From the NCBI GenBank assembly GCA_013002105.1, contig JABDKS010000767.1, forward strand, positions 1-28,403: a stretch of 28,403 bases of DNA, given 5' to 3'. This document shows positions 8,546-15,428 of the stretch, one piece after another. Each line of letters opens with the position of its first letter. Positions within the stretch are counted from its first letter, which is position 1. The notes below the pieces were generated by a model that saw nothing but the letters and a program-made list of their open reading frames with translations, did no database searches and was not told the origin of the DNA. Both the position numbers and the translations under genes were made by a program. The stretch comes from Pirellulaceae bacterium. Lineage in GTDB: Bacteria; Planctomycetota; Planctomycetia; Pirellulales; Pirellulaceae.

Positions 8546-9232
8546 ATGATGTCTTTGAAGTTGATCGCCAAAATCACCTGCCTTGCCCTCTTGATGATTT
8601 GCTGGGCCGCTCCGGTCCACGCCCAGATCGGAGCCGGAACCGGTGGTGGTGATATCGGTGTTGGAACCGGAACAACAGGTGGTACAGCGGGGGGCACGAC
8701 GGGCGCAACGGGTGGCACAACGGGCGCGGCGGCAGGCACTGGCGGTGGTGCAGCGATCAACACCGTCCCGGATACCAGCGCGTTTGATTCGATTGATCGC
8801 GGAACATCCATCGGCGGAGCAACCACGACCGGCTTTGGTCTCGGAGCTCAGGCAGCAACAGGTGCCGGTGGTCGAGCAACCGGCGGGGGCGGGTTTGGTG
8901 GCCTTGGCGGTCTCGGTGGATTTGCCAATCTATTCGGCGGCGCTACAGGGCTTGGGCAATCGACCAAACCGCTCATCCGCACCCGACTGCGGTCGGCAAT
9001 CACGGTTGCCCCCATGCCCGCGCAGCAGGTTCAGTTCAATGCAAACCGTCGCATCGTTCAGTTACCGCCCAGTCGTAACATGAGCAACGTCAATGTTAGC
9101 ATCTCGGGACGCACTGCCACGATCAACGGCACGGTTGCCAATGATCGCGATCGGCGAATGACCGAATTGCTGATGCGACTGGAACCGGGCATCACGGACA
9201 TTCAGAACAACACGGTCATCGGGCCCCAGTAA
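8546..9232 (+). CDS. Secreted Gly/Thr-rich protein with C-terminal BON domain
   Basis: The 228 residues consist of a signal peptide (MMSLKLIAKITCLALLMICW, cleavage after VHA near residue 26), a low-complexity Gly/Thr/Ala section (about 28-70) with a second Gly-rich section (105-137), and a C-terminal module (about 160-226). The C-terminal module, with VNVSISGRTATINGTVAND and LMRLEPGITDIQNNTVI, reads as a BON domain, a small fold that binds phospholipids or other envelope components. This suggests an exported envelope protein with flexible tethering. The start is uncertain: ATGs at 8546 and 8549 give a perfect signal peptide but have no ribosome site, whereas an in-frame ATG at 8366 has AGAAGG before it but would put 60 residues ahead of the signal peptide. 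I chose the signal-peptide start. Confidence 0.75.
   Translation: MMSLKLIAKITCLALLMICWAAPVHAQIGAGTGGGDIGVGTGTTGGTAGGTTGATGGTTGAAAGTGGGAAINTVPDTSAFDSIDRGTSIGGATTTGFGLGAQAATGAGGRATGGGGFGGLGGLGGFANLFGGATGLGQSTKPLIRTRLRSAITVAPMPAQQVQFNANRRIVQLPPSRNMSNVNVSISGRTATINGTVANDRDRRMTELLMRLEPGITDIQNNTVIGPQ
8633..8755 (+). repeat. Gly/Thr-coding low-complexity tract
   Basis: Degenerate short units such as GGTGGCACAACGGGC repeat within the BON-protein gene and encode GTTGG/GATGG-type residues. The tract is a likely site of length variation between strains. Confidence 0.6.
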
Positions 9233-9263
9233 GTTGACGACATAGGTAAGTTGACGACATAGG
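9230..9263 (+). repeat. Perfect 17-bp tandem duplication at a stop codon
   Basis: TAAGTTGACGACATAGG occurs twice without a mismatch (9230-9246 and 9247-9263). The first copy begins with the TAA stop codon of the BON-domain gene. Each copy contains TTGAC, which resembles part of a -35 element. The duplication lies between the BON gene and arsC. Confidence 0.9.
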
Positions 9264-9351
9264 TCGATGTCTTCAGTTGGGTATAGCTGGTAAAACGTGG
9301 ATCGACAAAACCCGTCTTCCCACTTCTCTCGCTCCAGCAAGGTCATCCGGG

Positions 9352-9774
9352 ATGCCCCAACGAGTTCTTATTTTGTGTACAGGCAACTCCTGTCGCAGCC
9401 AAATGGCACAGTGGCTCTGGAACTCGTTCGGCAAGGGCGACTGGCAAGCCGATTCAGCGGGATCCAAGCCGTCGGGCTACGTGCACCCGCTGGCGATTGA
9501 AGTGATGAAGGAGTTGGGCGAAGATCTCTCGCAGGCTCGTAGCAAACACCTCGACGAATTTCTGAACGAACCGATCGATCTGGTCGTCACGGTTTGTGAC
9601 AATGCCGAGCAAGCGTGCCCCACGTTTCCCAACGCTCAGCAAACGCTCCACTGGCCTTTTGAGGATCCAGCCGATGCGGAGGGCACCGATGAAGAAAAGA
9701 AGGTGGTTTTTCGCCGGATTCGTGATGAGATCAAAGAAACGATCCAGTCCTATCTTGCCAATGGCCAAGCGTAA
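9352..9774 (+). CDS. arsC: Arsenate reductase, thioredoxin-coupled ArsC (low-molecular-weight phosphatase fold)
   Basis: ArsC reduces arsenate to arsenite in the cytoplasm using a three-cysteine relay and thioredoxin. The 140 residues show the P-loop CTGNSCRSQMAQ at Cys9-Arg15 (CX5R). They also show the distal cysteine pair in VVTVCDNAEQACP with the C-X6-C spacing of the Staphylococcus pI258 type, the block HWPFEDPADAEG with the general-acid Asp, and a C-terminal FRRIRDEIK helix. This pattern fits the thioredoxin-dependent class rather than the glutaredoxin class or a tyrosine phosphatase. The ATG at 9352 places the P-loop at the usual position; the frame is open back to 9277. No arsR, arsB, acr3 or arsM is nearby. 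The next gene starts 44 bp downstream. Confidence 0.92.
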   Translation: MPQRVLILCTGNSCRSQMAQWLWNSFGKGDWQADSAGSKPSGYVHPLAIEVMKELGEDLSQARSKHLDEFLNEPIDLVVTVCDNAEQACPTFPNAQQTLHWPFEDPADAEGTDEEKKVVFRRIRDEIKETIQSYLANGQA

Positions 9775-9818
9775 GTGCTGTTGGCATCGCTCACGCAACT
9801 CCATCGAGAGCAACCGTA

Positions 9819-10622
9819 ATGTCGACCAGTCGTTCCGCTGGTAGCGTCCAGTACGACAATACCGACCGAGTCGCAATCGTTACCGGCGGGTGCAGTGGAA
9901 TCGGATTAGGAATCTGCAAACGATTCTTGGAATCGGAAGCCAAAGTCATTTGTGCCGACATCGACCAGACCGCCGCGAAGTCGTTGCCCGATGGCATCGC
10001 GTTTCGCAAATGCAACACCGCGATCGAGCAGGATTGCATCGAGACGATTCGATACGCCGTCGATCAATTCGGTGGTCTGGATGTTCTGATTAACAATGCC
10101 GCGATCCAGCCGACCGATTCGTACCACCGAATCAATGAATTACCAACCGAAGTCTTCGAGCGGATGGTGAAGATCAACCTGGGCGGTTATCACTTGATGG
10201 CCAAACACGCACTAGCGCAAATGAGGATGCAGCGAAGTGGTGTCGTTTGCAACATCGCCAGTGGCCAAGCCCATCGAACCGCTCGCCAAGTCGGTGTCTA
10301 CGGTCCCATCAAAGCCGCCAATGTAATGCAATCGCGGCAATGGGCCGTCGAGTATGCTCGCGACGGGATCCGTGTCGTATCGGTGTCACCCGGCGCGATT
10401 GATACACCGTTGGTGCGTGCCAGCTTGGCGGCACAGGGCGGCTCCAAGGCGCTGGCCAACCGGCACCCCCTGGGCCGAATTGGGCACACCGACGAAGTCG
10501 CCAATGCAGTTCTTTGGCTGTGCAGCGCCGACGCTTCCTTTGTGACCGGCACGGATTTGGAAGTCGACGGGGGATTGGGAGCATTCGGTGCCTTTGCCGA
10601 TCCGTATCCGAACGATGGATGA
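9819..10622 (+). CDS. Short-chain dehydrogenase/reductase (SDR)
   Basis: This is a classical SDR of 267 residues, a cytosolic NAD(P)-dependent oxidoreductase. The elements in order are the nucleotide-binding TGGCSGIG at 22-29, CADID at 45-49 (an Asp at the end of beta-2, favouring NAD over NADP), NNAA at 92-95, and the active-site tetrad Asn120, Ser148, Tyr161 and Lys165 (YGPIK). The block VSPGAIDTPLV follows, and the end VTGTDLEVDGGL is typical of the family. The substrate cannot be derived from sequence; 3-oxoacyl-ACP reductase, sugar or steroid-like alcohol dehydrogenases all share this layout. It follows arsC by 44 bp, which may mean co-transcription, but there is no known functional link. 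The residues before the first strand form a short disordered N-terminus. Confidence 0.9.
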   Translation: MSTSRSAGSVQYDNTDRVAIVTGGCSGIGLGICKRFLESEAKVICADIDQTAAKSLPDGIAFRKCNTAIEQDCIETIRYAVDQFGGLDVLINNAAIQPTDSYHRINELPTEVFERMVKINLGGYHLMAKHALAQMRMQRSGVVCNIASGQAHRTARQVGVYGPIKAANVMQSRQWAVEYARDGIRVVSVSPGAIDTPLVRASLAAQGGSKALANRHPLGRIGHTDEVANAVLWLCSADASFVTGTDLEVDGGLGAFGAFADPYPNDG

Positions 10623-10715
10623 TCCGAGCAGCAAGCCGCTGAACTTGCCCCCCAGCGATGACAGCCACTTCGCATGCCGCATGTTGCCGTGGCAGTCGCA
10701 CTCTGCGTGACTGGC

Positions 10716-10721
10716 TACAAT
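10716..10721 (+). promoter_or_regulatory. Possible -10 element TACAAT before the PQQ-propeller gene
   Basis: TACAAT (five of six bases match TATAAT) with TG nearby lies 58 bp before the ATG at 10780. No clear -35 is visible at the usual spacing. Confidence 0.35.
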
Positions 10722-10779
10722 ATCGCGTTGCCAATCGTCGCCCTGCCAACCCCTGCCTACCATTCCTCAGGATCCATTG

Positions 10780-12021
10780 ATGTCTCGCCTTTCGATCTCC
10801 GGTCTTTGTTTCAGTTGCTTGATGACTTCGCTTGCTTGGGGACTGGAGCCGACCGGCAACTGGCCGCGATTTCGCGGGCCGGCGGGAACGGGTCAGTTCG
10901 TCGCAACCGATTTGCCTACCAAGTGGAGTGCGGGTGATATCGCATGGCAAGTTGATTTGCCGGTGGTGGGTCATTCGTCGCCGATTGTTTGGGGCGACAA
11001 GATTTTCCTGACCGGCGCGTCGGCAAAGGGTGACGTCGTCTCCCGTCACGTCATTTGTCTCGATCGCCGCGATGGAAAGCTGCTGTGGGACCAAGTTGCG
11101 GCCCGTGGTAGTGGCGAAGACTTACACAAGATGAACAGTTGGGCGACGCCAAGTTGCGTGACCGATGGGCAGTGCGTTGTTGCCTTTTTTGGTGACGGCG
11201 GATTGCACTGTTTTGAAAGCGACGGAACGCCGCGTTGGTCGCGACAACTGGGACAGTTCCCGGGTAACTGGGGTGTCGGTGCGTCGCCCATCTTGGTCGG
11301 ATCGATGGTGGTTCAAAACTGCGACGCGGCAGGTGAATCGTATCTGCTGGCGGTGGATCAACAGACCGGCAAAGACATTTGGCGTACCGCACGTCGCGAA
11401 AAACCCCGTGGTGGGTGGAGTACGCCGATATTGATTGACTTCGATGGTGCCCAGCAACTAGTACTCAATGGCGAATTCGGTGTCGAATCCTACGACCCGC
11501 AAACCGGCAAGACGATTTGGGTTTGCAAAGGGTTCAACGGGCGTGGCACACCGGTTCCCACCTGGGGCAACGGCTTGATCTACGCCGTCAATGGCAAAGC
11601 CGGTGACGTCTACGCGGTCAAACCCAGTGGCCAAGGCGATGTTACGCAGTCGCACATGGCGTGGCACACGCCGCGCGGCGGCGGACGTGATCTACCATCA
11701 CCGGTGCTAACGCGTGAATCCCTTGTCGTTGTCGGCATGGCTGGAATCGCAACCGGATACGATCCCATCGACGGCAAGGAACTTTGGAAAAAACGACTCG
11801 GCGGAAATTTCTCTGGGTCGCCGATCGTCGCCGGCGATTTGGTCTATATCGCTGCTGACAACGGCGTGGTGACCGTCTTGAAAGCGGGCAAGTCGATCGA
11901 GGTCGTCGCACAAAACGATATTGGCGTCAGCAGCAACGAAATCGTTCGCTCGTCGCTGGCCGTCCACAATGGACAGCTCCTGTTACGCAGCGACAAAAAA
12001 CTTTACTGCATCGGCAACTGA
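10780..12021 (+). CDS. Secreted PQQ-like beta-propeller repeat protein
   Basis: The 413 residues begin with a signal peptide (to about residue 22) followed by NWPRFRGPAGTGQF, a motif very common at the start of planctomycete PQQ-propeller proteins. Blade motifs of the form D-x-x-T/D-G-K-x-x-W recur: LDRRDGKLLWD, VDQQTGKDIWR, YDPQTGKTIWV and YDPIDGKELWK, with matching GDLVYIAADNG-type strands, so an eight-bladed propeller is likely. No residues for binding the quinone cofactor can be identified, and most relatives have unknown substrates. AGGA at 10769-10772 precedes the ATG at 10780; a TTG lies immediately upstream. The DUF1501 gene follows after 154 bp, a common neighbourhood in planctomycetes. 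Probable location: periplasm. Confidence 0.88.
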   Translation: MSRLSISGLCFSCLMTSLAWGLEPTGNWPRFRGPAGTGQFVATDLPTKWSAGDIAWQVDLPVVGHSSPIVWGDKIFLTGASAKGDVVSRHVICLDRRDGKLLWDQVAARGSGEDLHKMNSWATPSCVTDGQCVVAFFGDGGLHCFESDGTPRWSRQLGQFPGNWGVGASPILVGSMVVQNCDAAGESYLLAVDQQTGKDIWRTARREKPRGGWSTPILIDFDGAQQLVLNGEFGVESYDPQTGKTIWVCKGFNGRGTPVPTWGNGLIYAVNGKAGDVYAVKPSGQGDVTQSHMAWHTPRGGGRDLPSPVLTRESLVVVGMAGIATGYDPIDGKELWKKRLGGNFSGSPIVAGDLVYIAADNGVVTVLKAGKSIEVVAQNDIGVSSNEIVRSSLAVHNGQLLLRSDKKLYCIGN

Positions 12022-12137
12022 CAGCAAACAAGTCGCCAAACGCGACGCGCAAAGCCCCGACGCGATCGCGTCCGCTGCGAAAACGAGCATTCCAAGCGTC
12101 TAACTTTCGTCAAGTGAAAAGGGGCACTGATTCGCTG

Positions 12138-12143
12138 TAGAAT
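12138..12143 (+). promoter_or_regulatory. Possible -10 element TAGAAT before the DUF1501 gene
   Basis: TAGAAT lies 33 bp before the ATG at 12176, which would give a leader of about 25 nt containing AGGT. No -35 match is evident. Confidence 0.4.
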
Positions 12144-12175
12144 GTGATCTTTGCACACGTCTATCCAGGTCAAAG

Positions 12176-13612
12176 ATGATCGATCCGCAGACCGCCAACC
12201 GACGAACTTTCTTGCAACACTCGGGTGTTGGGCTGGGCGGCTTGGCGTTGTCGTCGCTGCTTGCCCGTGACTGCTTGGCTGACCCCGGACAATCTTTTCC
12301 AGGCGCCAACGCACCTGGGCGTGCCGATACCCCGCACCATACACCGAAGATCAAGCGGGTGATTTTCTTGTGCATGGCGGGCGGCCCGTCGCATTTGGAA
12401 ACGTTTGATTACAAGCCTACTCTGGCAAAACTGCACGGCCAAGCGATGCCCGCGTCCTACACACAAGGACAGCCGATCGCTCAGTTGCAAGGTAAAGCTC
12501 TGACATGCCAAGGCCCGCTGACAAAATTTGGAAAGTACGGTCAGCACGGACAGATCATCAGCGATTACCTGCCGTGGCACCAAAAGATGGCGGATGACAT
12601 TTGCGTTGTTCGATCGATGCTGACCGAGCAAATCAATCACGATCCGGCTCACACGTTTATGAACACCGGCACGGCAATCAGCGGTCGTCCGTCAATGGGT
12701 TCGTGGGTCACGTACGGACTGGGTGCCGAGAGCGAAAACCTGCCCGGGTTTGTGGTGCTCACCAGCGTGGGCGGGCGAAATCCGCAACCGATCGCGTCTC
12801 GCCAATGGGCTGCCGGTTTTTTGCCGAGTCGATATCAGGGCGTGGAATTCAGCAGCAGTGGACAACCGGTCAACTACGTTCAGCCACCAAAGGGCGTCTC
12901 GCGGCAGCAACAACGACGACTGATCGAAACCATCGGGCAGCTAAATTTGCATCGCCAAAAAACCACCCACGATCCGGAAATTGCAACGCGGTTGTCCAAT
13001 TACGAGATGGCATTTCGGATGCAAACGTCGGTCCCCGAGTTGGCGGATTTTTCAGATGAACCACAAAGCATGTTGGACATGTACGGCGCCAAGCCCGGTG
13101 ACGGTTCCTACGCGTCCAACTGCCTGCTGGCTCGACGGCTAGCCGAACGGGGCGTCCGATTTATTCAGTTGTATCATCGCGGATGGGACCATCACGGCGG
13201 ACTACAAAAATACATGGATATCTGCTGCGGTTTGACGGACAAACCCACCTGGGCGCTCATCAATGATTTGAAACAACGTGGAATGTTCGAAGACACCCTG
13301 ATTATCTGGGGCGGTGAGTTCGGACGTACACCGATGTCACAGAACAAGGGAGGCGCCGGACGGGATCATCACATCAAAGGATTCTCGATGTGGCTCGCCG
13401 GTGGTGGTATCAAAGGCGGCCACAGTCACGGAGCGACGGACGAACTGGGTTACCACGCGACCGATGACATCGTTCACGTACGTGATTTGCACGCCACGAT
13501 GCTGCATTTGCTGGGAATCAATCATCATCGATTCACTTACAAGTTCCAGGGATTGGACATGAGATTAACCGGCGTGGAACCCGCGCGTGTCATCGACGAT
13601 GTGCTCACGTAA
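12176..13612 (+). CDS. DUF1501 family protein with Tat signal
   Basis: The 478 residues begin with a twin-arginine export signal (Arg9-Arg10 in NRRTFLQHSG, then the hydrophobic stretch GLGGLALSSLLA), so a folded protein is exported. The body is a DUF1501 (alkaline-phosphatase/sulfatase-like fold) protein: KRVIFLCMAGGPSHLETFD near the N-terminus, RGVRFIQLYHRGWDHHGG in the middle, and the conserved GGEFGRTP (379-386) with GRDHH (395-399), which hold probable metal ligands. In planctomycetes these genes usually sit beside a DUF1549/DUF1553 cytochrome-like gene; here none is next to it, and a PQQ-propeller gene lies upstream instead. Function is unknown; the family is often linked to sulfated-polysaccharide degradation loci by context. 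AGGT lies 6 nt before the ATG. Confidence 0.92.
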   Translation: MIDPQTANRRTFLQHSGVGLGGLALSSLLARDCLADPGQSFPGANAPGRADTPHHTPKIKRVIFLCMAGGPSHLETFDYKPTLAKLHGQAMPASYTQGQPIAQLQGKALTCQGPLTKFGKYGQHGQIISDYLPWHQKMADDICVVRSMLTEQINHDPAHTFMNTGTAISGRPSMGSWVTYGLGAESENLPGFVVLTSVGGRNPQPIASRQWAAGFLPSRYQGVEFSSSGQPVNYVQPPKGVSRQQQRRLIETIGQLNLHRQKTTHDPEIATRLSNYEMAFRMQTSVPELADFSDEPQSMLDMYGAKPGDGSYASNCLLARRLAERGVRFIQLYHRGWDHHGGLQKYMDICCGLTDKPTWALINDLKQRGMFEDTLIIWGGEFGRTPMSQNKGGAGRDHHIKGFSMWLAGGGIKGGHSHGATDELGYHATDDIVHVRDLHATMLHLLGINHHRFTYKFQGLDMRLTGVEPARVIDDVLT

Positions 13613-13702
13613 GACCGCTCGCGAACTGCCAAGGCGTCGGTCAGCCCAATCAGTCACAGCAGTTTTACGAATGATGTGGGACGAGCCGGAAAAAATCGCA
13701 CT

Positions 13703-13733
13703 AAAAAAACCTTCGTCCCGTGAGGGACGAAGG
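13703..13733 (-). terminator. Intrinsic terminator for the Spy-like gene
   Basis: Arms CCTTCGTCCC (13710-13719) and GGGACGAAGG (13724-13733) form a perfect 10-bp stem with a GTGA loop. On the minus strand it is followed directly by seven T (A at 13703-13709 on the plus strand). It ends the transcript of the gene at 13766-14308. On the plus strand no T-run follows, so it is one-directional at best. The DUF1501 gene converges onto it. Confidence 0.85.
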
Positions 13734-13765
13734 CTACTGATTGGAAACGGCCGGACCAGGATTGA

Positions 13766-14308
13766 CTAAGCAGCGTCCTTCTTTTTCTTGCCCTTGCCTT
13801 TACCCTTGGCTTTGTCGCCACCGGGAGCCTTCAACAGACGCTGCATTTTATCAGGGACGTTGGCTTTTTGATCGTCGGTGAGCATTGCCAAAACTTCGCG
13901 ATTGAATTTCATCCGCACCTCATTCAACTTCTGAAATGCCGCGGCATGCGCTTCGGTGATGCCTGCTTTCTCATTCACAGCAGCAGCCAAATCCTTTCCT
14001 TTTTTACCGCTGTCTCGAAGTGACTTTTGGGCTTCTGAACGTTTTTTCATCAACTCACCGGTAATGCCGGCGTCTTCGCGGATTTGTTTCATCGATGCTG
14101 CCGACGCTTTGCCCATCTCTTTGATCTTCGCAACCTGTTCTTCGGTCAGCCCGACTGGCTCTAGCTGTTTGATCAGCGCTGCCGCAGGCGTCGCGGCACC
14201 ACGTGCTCCTCTTGCGCCTTTCTTTTTGGCTTTTTCGTCGTCTGCCGCCATGGCGGGTACTGCCAACATCGCGGCCAATGCCAACACTGCAAATGCATTA
14301 AATTTCAT
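13766..14308 (-). CDS. Periplasmic Spy/CpxP-like protein with LTxxQ motifs
   Basis: The 180 residues start with a clean signal peptide, cleaved after AMA near residue 21. The mature part is helical and strongly charged, with two LTxxQ-type motifs (LTEEQ at 54-58 and LTDDQ at 143-147), as in the Spy/CpxP family of periplasmic chaperones and stress sensors. A Lys/Ala/Gly-rich linker follows the signal sequence and a Lys/Gly-rich tail (KGKGKKKKD) ends the protein; both are probably disordered. Pro-to-Spy similarity is limited to the motifs and helical character, so the assignment is tentative. A possible -10 (TACAAT on the minus strand) lies at 14360-14365, and the strong terminator at 13703-13733 closes the unit, so it is probably a single-gene transcript. 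AAAGAGA lies before the start codon. Confidence 0.75.
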   Translation of the reverse strand: MKFNAFAVLALAAMLAVPAMAADDEKAKKKGARGARGAATPAAALIKQLEPVGLTEEQVAKIKEMGKASAASMKQIREDAGITGELMKKRSEAQKSLRDSGKKGKDLAAAVNEKAGITEAHAAAFQKLNEVRMKFNREVLAMLTDDQKANVPDKMQRLLKAPGGDKAKGKGKGKKKKDAA

Positions 14309-14359
14309 TCGTGTCTCTTTGGGTCATAGAGGTGGGGAAAGGAAACTTGATCCGGCCAA

Positions 14360-14365
14360 ATTGTA
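14360..14365 (-). promoter_or_regulatory. Possible -10 element TACAAT for the Spy-like gene
   Basis: TACAAT on the minus strand, about 51 nt before the start codon at 14308. A TTGTCA at 14375-14380 is too close for a normal -35. Confidence 0.3.
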
Positions 14366-14648
14366 ATCACCGCTTGACAACGCCGTCTATGAAACGGCGG
14401 GTAAAAAACGGTAATCGGTTGTCCGGCCAGTGCGCAATCGACTTCAGATGGGATCGCCGATTCCCCCCCCCGCCGTGGAAATATCGCGAACGTATGACGT
14501 ACAGGAGGTCAGAGCCCCCGCGACTGCGAACCGCGCCAGTCGGGAGTCCGACCGGCCCGGACGATACGAGAGGATGGTTCTAGACGTTGGCGGATCTACG
14601 GTGTCGACCTGACGGCTGCACGAGGGTCATGCCCTGGTGCATGCCTTT

Positions 14649-14685
14649 AAAACGAGACGCGAGCATTTGATTTGCGAACGTCTCG
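14649..14685 (-). terminator. Candidate intrinsic terminator for the Rrf2 regulator
   Basis: On the minus strand CGAGACG (14679-14685 complement) pairs with CGTCTCG (14653-14659 complement) over a 19-nt loop and is followed by four T (14649-14652 complement). It lies 25 nt after the rrf2 stop. The T-run is short, so termination may be partial. Confidence 0.5.
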
Positions 14686-14709
14686 GTTGTCGTTCTTACC
14701 TGCCGCTAT

Positions 14710-15129
14710 CTAAGCGTAGGGGAGCGCCGTAACCGGCGTCTGGATCATTTCACGGATCGTGGAATTACCCAACGTGCGCTCGACCGATTCAATGGCTTCA
14801 TCCAATCGCTGATGCATCGGACAAAGTTGACCGAAGCCGACTTCGGACGAATGCGTACAGGGTTCAATCCGTTTGAGTGGATCGACCGCGTTGATGACGT
14901 CCAACAATGTCAGAACATCGGGCGAAATAATCAGCCGAAAACCGCCTCCCACGCCGCGACGAGATGACAAGAACCCGGCCGACGCCAGATCGTGCAAAAT
15001 TTTGGAGAGATAACTCGCCGGCACTTGCGTGTCTTCGGCAATGCGTTTGTTACCAACCGGACCTTCGTTTTGATGTTCCGCGAGCCAAATCACTGCGCGC
15101 AGCGCATACTCTGCTGTTTGTGAAAACAA
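14710..15129 (-). CDS. Rrf2-family transcriptional regulator with two cluster-type cysteines
   Basis: The 139 residues begin SQTAEYALRAVIWLAEHQ and contain a winged helix with SYLSKILHDLASAGFLSSRRG and the wing GVGGGFRL, all standard for Rrf2 proteins (IscR, NsrR, RsrR, CymR group). The family binds DNA as dimers and often senses through an iron-sulfur cluster. Cys91, Cys103 and His106 match the spacing of IscR ligands Cys92, Cys104 and His107, but the middle cysteine is Val97, so any cluster would have to be bound atypically. The start codon is TTG (15127-15129): an in-frame TGA lies at 15142-15144 and no ATG is available, while GGGGTG precedes it by 5 nt. A palindrome ATGAC-N5-GTCAT overlaps this leader. 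Target genes are not obvious from the neighbourhood. Confidence 0.92.
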   Translation of the reverse strand: MFSQTAEYALRAVIWLAEHQNEGPVGNKRIAEDTQVPASYLSKILHDLASAGFLSSRRGVGGGFRLIISPDVLTLLDVINAVDPLKRIEPCTHSSEVGFGQLCPMHQRLDEAIESVERTLGNSTIREMIQTPVTALPYA

Positions 15130-15130
15130 G

Positions 15131-15145
15131 ATGACACCCCGTCAT
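15131..15145. promoter_or_regulatory. Inverted repeat ATGAC-N5-GTCAT overlapping the Rrf2 ribosome site
   Basis: Perfect 5-bp arms (15131-15135 and 15141-15145) around ACCCC, 1 bp before the TTG start codon and covering the GGGGTG Shine-Dalgarno site. It is a candidate self-control site, at either DNA or RNA level; its short arms keep confidence low. Confidence 0.35.
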
Positions 15146-15428
15146 GTAAAGAGAAGTAGAGAAGAGTTGGACAGCATCCTGCGTCCGTTACCCCAAATTA
15201 ACGGCTACTCACCACGTTGTGGGGGTTTGTTTTCAAAGTGGTGACAAAAAAACAAATCGCCTTCATAGCAGATAAGCCCGTCCGATTTCACGTTTCAAAG
15301 CGTGCTACCGCAACGACTTAGCGTGATTGAGTCAGCGCGAAAAGCTGCTCAAAGCGGGCTCGTTGGTAGACAGGTGTTCAACGTTCAAGCGAAGGTCCGA
15401 TCACGTCACCACTTCGATCGCACCGTCA

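Larger units (their letters stand above)
14309..14709. other. Intergenic region between two minus-strand genes
   Basis: These 401 bp contain a possible -10 for the Spy-like gene (14360-14365), a small hairpin (CGCCGT/ACGGCG at 14381-14399) and the rrf2 terminator (14649-14685). No tRNA or supported ORF was seen; the plus-strand frames here have no ribosome site and an unlikely composition. Confidence 0.6.

Noticed and set aside
14374..14379. TTGACA as a plus-strand -35 element
   Set aside because: No -10-like hexamer at 16-18 bp and no plus-strand gene follows.
14430..14612. 60-codon plus-strand frame in the Spy-like/rrf2 gap
   Set aside because: Arg/Pro-rich, no ribosome site, no similarity; it overlaps another equally poor frame.
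15208..15245. Inverted repeat TCACCAC...GTGGTGA upstream of rrf2 as a terminator for the protease operon
   Set aside because: Seven-bp arms with a 24-nt loop and no T-run after it on the minus strand.
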